A DNA stretch of 5,864 nt, taken from positions 1 to 5,864 of the forward strand of contig CAYOKT010000132.1 of NCBI GenBank assembly GCA_964404605.1. The letters are read 5' to 3'. The notes below the pieces were generated by a model. That model ran no database searches. It saw only the letters and a program-made list of their open reading frames with translations, and was not told the origin of the DNA. Both the position numbers and the translations under genes were made by a program. Positions within the stretch are counted from its first letter, which is position 1; every line of letters begins with the position of its first letter. Source of the stretch: CAYOKT01 sp964404605. Lineage in GTDB: Bacteria; Electryoneota; Electryoneia; Electryoneales; Electryoneaceae. Positions 4,618 through 5,864 of this stretch are shown in pieces.

Positions 4618-5570
4618 AGGCTTTCCCCCGCGGCCGCCGGACGCCAGCCGCCTCCCCACCGGCGGCGGTTCCCCTGTTCGCTTTTCTCCTTCTCACCGCC
4701 ACCCTTTCCGCCCATGCAGCGCCTCCCCGCTTCGACGGCCGGTCCGCGTTCACTTTCCTCGAAGAGCAGGTCGCCCTCGGGCCCCGTGTGCCCGGCAGCG
4801 AGGCGCACGCCGAGGCGGCCCGGAGCTTCATCGACCGGTTCGAGAAGTACGGCGGAAGGGTCACCCGGCAGCGGTTCACGGCGCTTGTTCCCACCTCCTA
4901 CGAAGAGGGTTCTCCGAAGGTGGAGCGGGAGGGGGTGAACATCATCGCCCGTTTCGGACCGGACGGGCCGGCCACCTACCTCTTCAGCGCTCACTATGAC
5001 ACCCGCCCGTGGGCGGACGAGGAGCCGGACCCGGAGGCGCGCCGGGTCCCCATCCCGGGCGCCAATGACGGGGCTTCCGGGGTGGCGGTGCTGCTCGAAC
5101 TCGCGCGCCTGTTCGCCGAGTCCCCCCCGCCGGTCGCGGTGGAGATCGTCCTCTTCGACCTCGAGGACTCCGGCATGCCCGGGGAGAACGAGACCTACTG
5201 CCTCGGCAGCGCCCACTACGCCCGCCACCGCACCGAACCGGTCCCCACCGGTGCGGTGAACCTGGACATGATCGGCGACGCCGACCTCGAGATCCCGAAG
5301 GAGTACTTCGGCTGGTTTTATGCCGAGGACTGGGTGAACTACCTCTACCGGCTCGCCCGCGACGAAGGGTTGGCGGCCTTCGTGGATTGGCCCGGCGACC
5401 CGGTCTTCGACGATCATGTCAACCTGCTGCGCGCGGGGATTCCCGCCTGCGACCTGATCGACTTCGATTACCCCCCGTGGCACACCCATCGTGATTTACC
5501 CGATGCCTGCTCACCGGAATCCCTGCAACAGGTGGGGGAGCTGCTGGTGAAGCTGGTTTACTCGCAGTAG
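4614..5570 (+). CDS. Secreted M28-family, glutaminyl-peptide cyclotransferase-like zinc enzyme
   Basis: This is a 318-residue exported protein. An Arg-rich start and hydrophobic core (about 18-33) end in SAHAAPP, a signal peptidase I-type site near residue 35. The mature part is an M28 metallo-fold. SAHYDTRP carries His127 and Asp129. GANDGASGVAVLLELAR carries metal ligand Asp152. FDLEDSG carries Glu184 (proton shuttle position) and Asp185 (ligand position). NLDMIGD carries Asp218, and DDHVNLL carries 266-268. WHTHRD carries His290, matching the C-terminal His ligand. The C-terminal order (DDH.., AGIP, DFDYPPWHT, SPESLQQ) resembles glutaminyl cyclases more than broad aminopeptidases. Likely reactions are pyroglutamate formation at N-terminal Gln or aminopeptidase cleavage in the periplasm; I cannot choose between them. 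The usual FDGE reads FDLE here. The start is GTG, overlapping the previous stop (GTGA), with AGGAGG (4601-4606) seven bases upstream. Confidence 0.9.
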   Translation: MKAFPRGRRTPAASPPAAVPLFAFLLLTATLSAHAAPPRFDGRSAFTFLEEQVALGPRVPGSEAHAEAARSFIDRFEKYGGRVTRQRFTALVPTSYEEGSPKVEREGVNIIARFGPDGPATYLFSAHYDTRPWADEEPDPEARRVPIPGANDGASGVAVLLELARLFAESPPPVAVEIVLFDLEDSGMPGENETYCLGSAHYARHRTEPVPTGAVNLDMIGDADLEIPKEYFGWFYAEDWVNYLYRLARDEGLAAFVDWPGDPVFDDHVNLLRAGIPACDLIDFDYPPWHTHRDLPDACSPESLQQVGELLVKLVYSQ

Positions 5571-5591
5571 CACGCAGGGAGCTTCCCTCTC

Positions 5592-5611
5592 CCCGGCGAC
5601 GTGTCGCCGGG
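5592..5611 (+). terminator. Stem-loop after the operon, possible weak terminator
   Basis: CCCGGCGAC (5592-5600) and GTCGCCGGG (5603-5611) are perfectly complementary around a GT centre, 22 bases after the final stop codon of the operon. Only two T follow, so it is not a canonical intrinsic terminator. It could end transcription with a factor or protect the 3' end. Confidence 0.45.
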
Positions 5612-5672
5612 TTGACAGGGCCGGCCAACGGGTCACTCGATCCACGGCGTGGCGGAGAGGAGCAACTTGACA

Positions 5673-5703
5673 TGAAACCCGGGACTGAAGTCCCGGGCCA
5701 CCC
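5673..5703. repeat. Short perfect copy (C) of the palindromic repeat
   Basis: CCCGGGACT (5678-5686) and AGTCCCGGG (5689-5697) form a perfect 9-bp inverted repeat around GA. They are flanked by TGAAA and CCACCC exactly as in the copy at 45-106. TTTTT follows at 5704-5708, six bases after the stem, so the element may also act as a downstream terminator for the operon. The internal GCCCGCC...GGC portion seen in the other copies is absent here. Confidence 0.6.
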
Positions 5704-5730
5704 TTTTTATGCTTGTAAAGCGCGAAATCT

Positions 5731-5864
5731 GTCACTCTGAGCCGTCCCGACACTTCGGGACGATGGAAGAGTCTCGAAACGATGCGCTACCGTTGCTTAC
5801 GTACCTTTTCATTTCGAGATCCTTCACTACGTTCAGGATGACAGCGGAAAGTGTTCAGGATGAC
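5731..5864. repeat. Long inverted-repeat element (copy D) at the window edge
   Basis: The left arm begins GTCACTCTGAGC (5731) and reaches GAGTCTCGAAA (5769-5779). It is the approximate inverse of the right arm TTTCGAGATCCTTC...GTTCAGGATGAC (5812-5842). Inside the left arm is a perfect hairpin, CGTCCCGA-CACT-TCGGGACG (5743-5762). GTTCAGGATGAC appears again at 5853-5864, so a second unit or a duplicated end runs off the window. From general knowledge, 'CTCTGAGC...GAGATCCTTC.CT.CG.TCAGGATGAC' elements occur in intergenic DNA of several unrelated bacterial phyla. No protein is encoded. Confidence 0.65.

Noticed and set aside
4491..5489. A 332-codon minus-strand frame opposite trm112 and the M28 gene
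   Set aside because: It spans two certain genes in antisense, so it is a mirror of their codon bias.
5612..5640. Promoter from the perfect TTGACA at 5612-5617
   Set aside because: No -10-like hexamer at 16-18 bases and no coding frame follows.

Overview
The window is GC-rich bacterial DNA with very strong G/C bias at third codon positions. It carries one exact 100-base run of N, so it is part of a scaffold, probably from a metagenome assembly. A lipoprotein with a clear lipobox and a secreted M28 enzyme of the glutaminyl-cyclase-like type suggest a Gram-negative organism. The gene set and the palindromic intergenic repeats fit an uncultivated lineage of the FCB or Eisenbacteria kind. That placement is an impression, not something the sequence proves. 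All supported genes lie on the + strand.

Layout. Positions 1-212 hold a degraded copy of a palindromic repeat and a plausible sigma70-type promoter (147-175). The promoter precedes a small five-cysteine protein (213-512). Positions 513-643 hold more copies of the repeat family, and 644-798 is an AT-richer leader. Next comes an 82-residue two-helix membrane protein of the 'bacteriophage holin'-labelled type (799-1047), then about 250 noncoding bases ending in a good promoter (1256-1284). The N gap (1301-1400) is followed directly by a complete tRNA-Ser(GCT) (1401-1490) and its own intrinsic terminator (1494-1533). A DUF3566-like membrane protein with a polyproline tail follows (1607-2026).

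Positions 2168-5570 form a tight four-gene operon: gltX (glutamyl-tRNA synthetase), an Ig/FN3-like lipoprotein, a Trm112/UPF0434 protein and a secreted M28 glutaminyl-cyclase-like enzyme. The junctions are a 4-base overlap, a 12-base gap and a 4-base overlap. The genes are probably co-transcribed and partly translationally coupled. The first and third belong to the translation machinery and the second and fourth to the cell envelope, so the link may be shared expression rather than one pathway.

Positions 5571-5864 are intergenic. They contain a stem-loop after the operon, a short perfect copy of the repeat family seen at the left end, and a long inverted-repeat element that runs to the window edge.

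There is no sign of CRISPR, an insertion sequence, phage structural genes or a defence system. The least ordinary items are the small cysteine-rich gene, the repeat family at both ends, and the pair of small membrane proteins around the tRNA.
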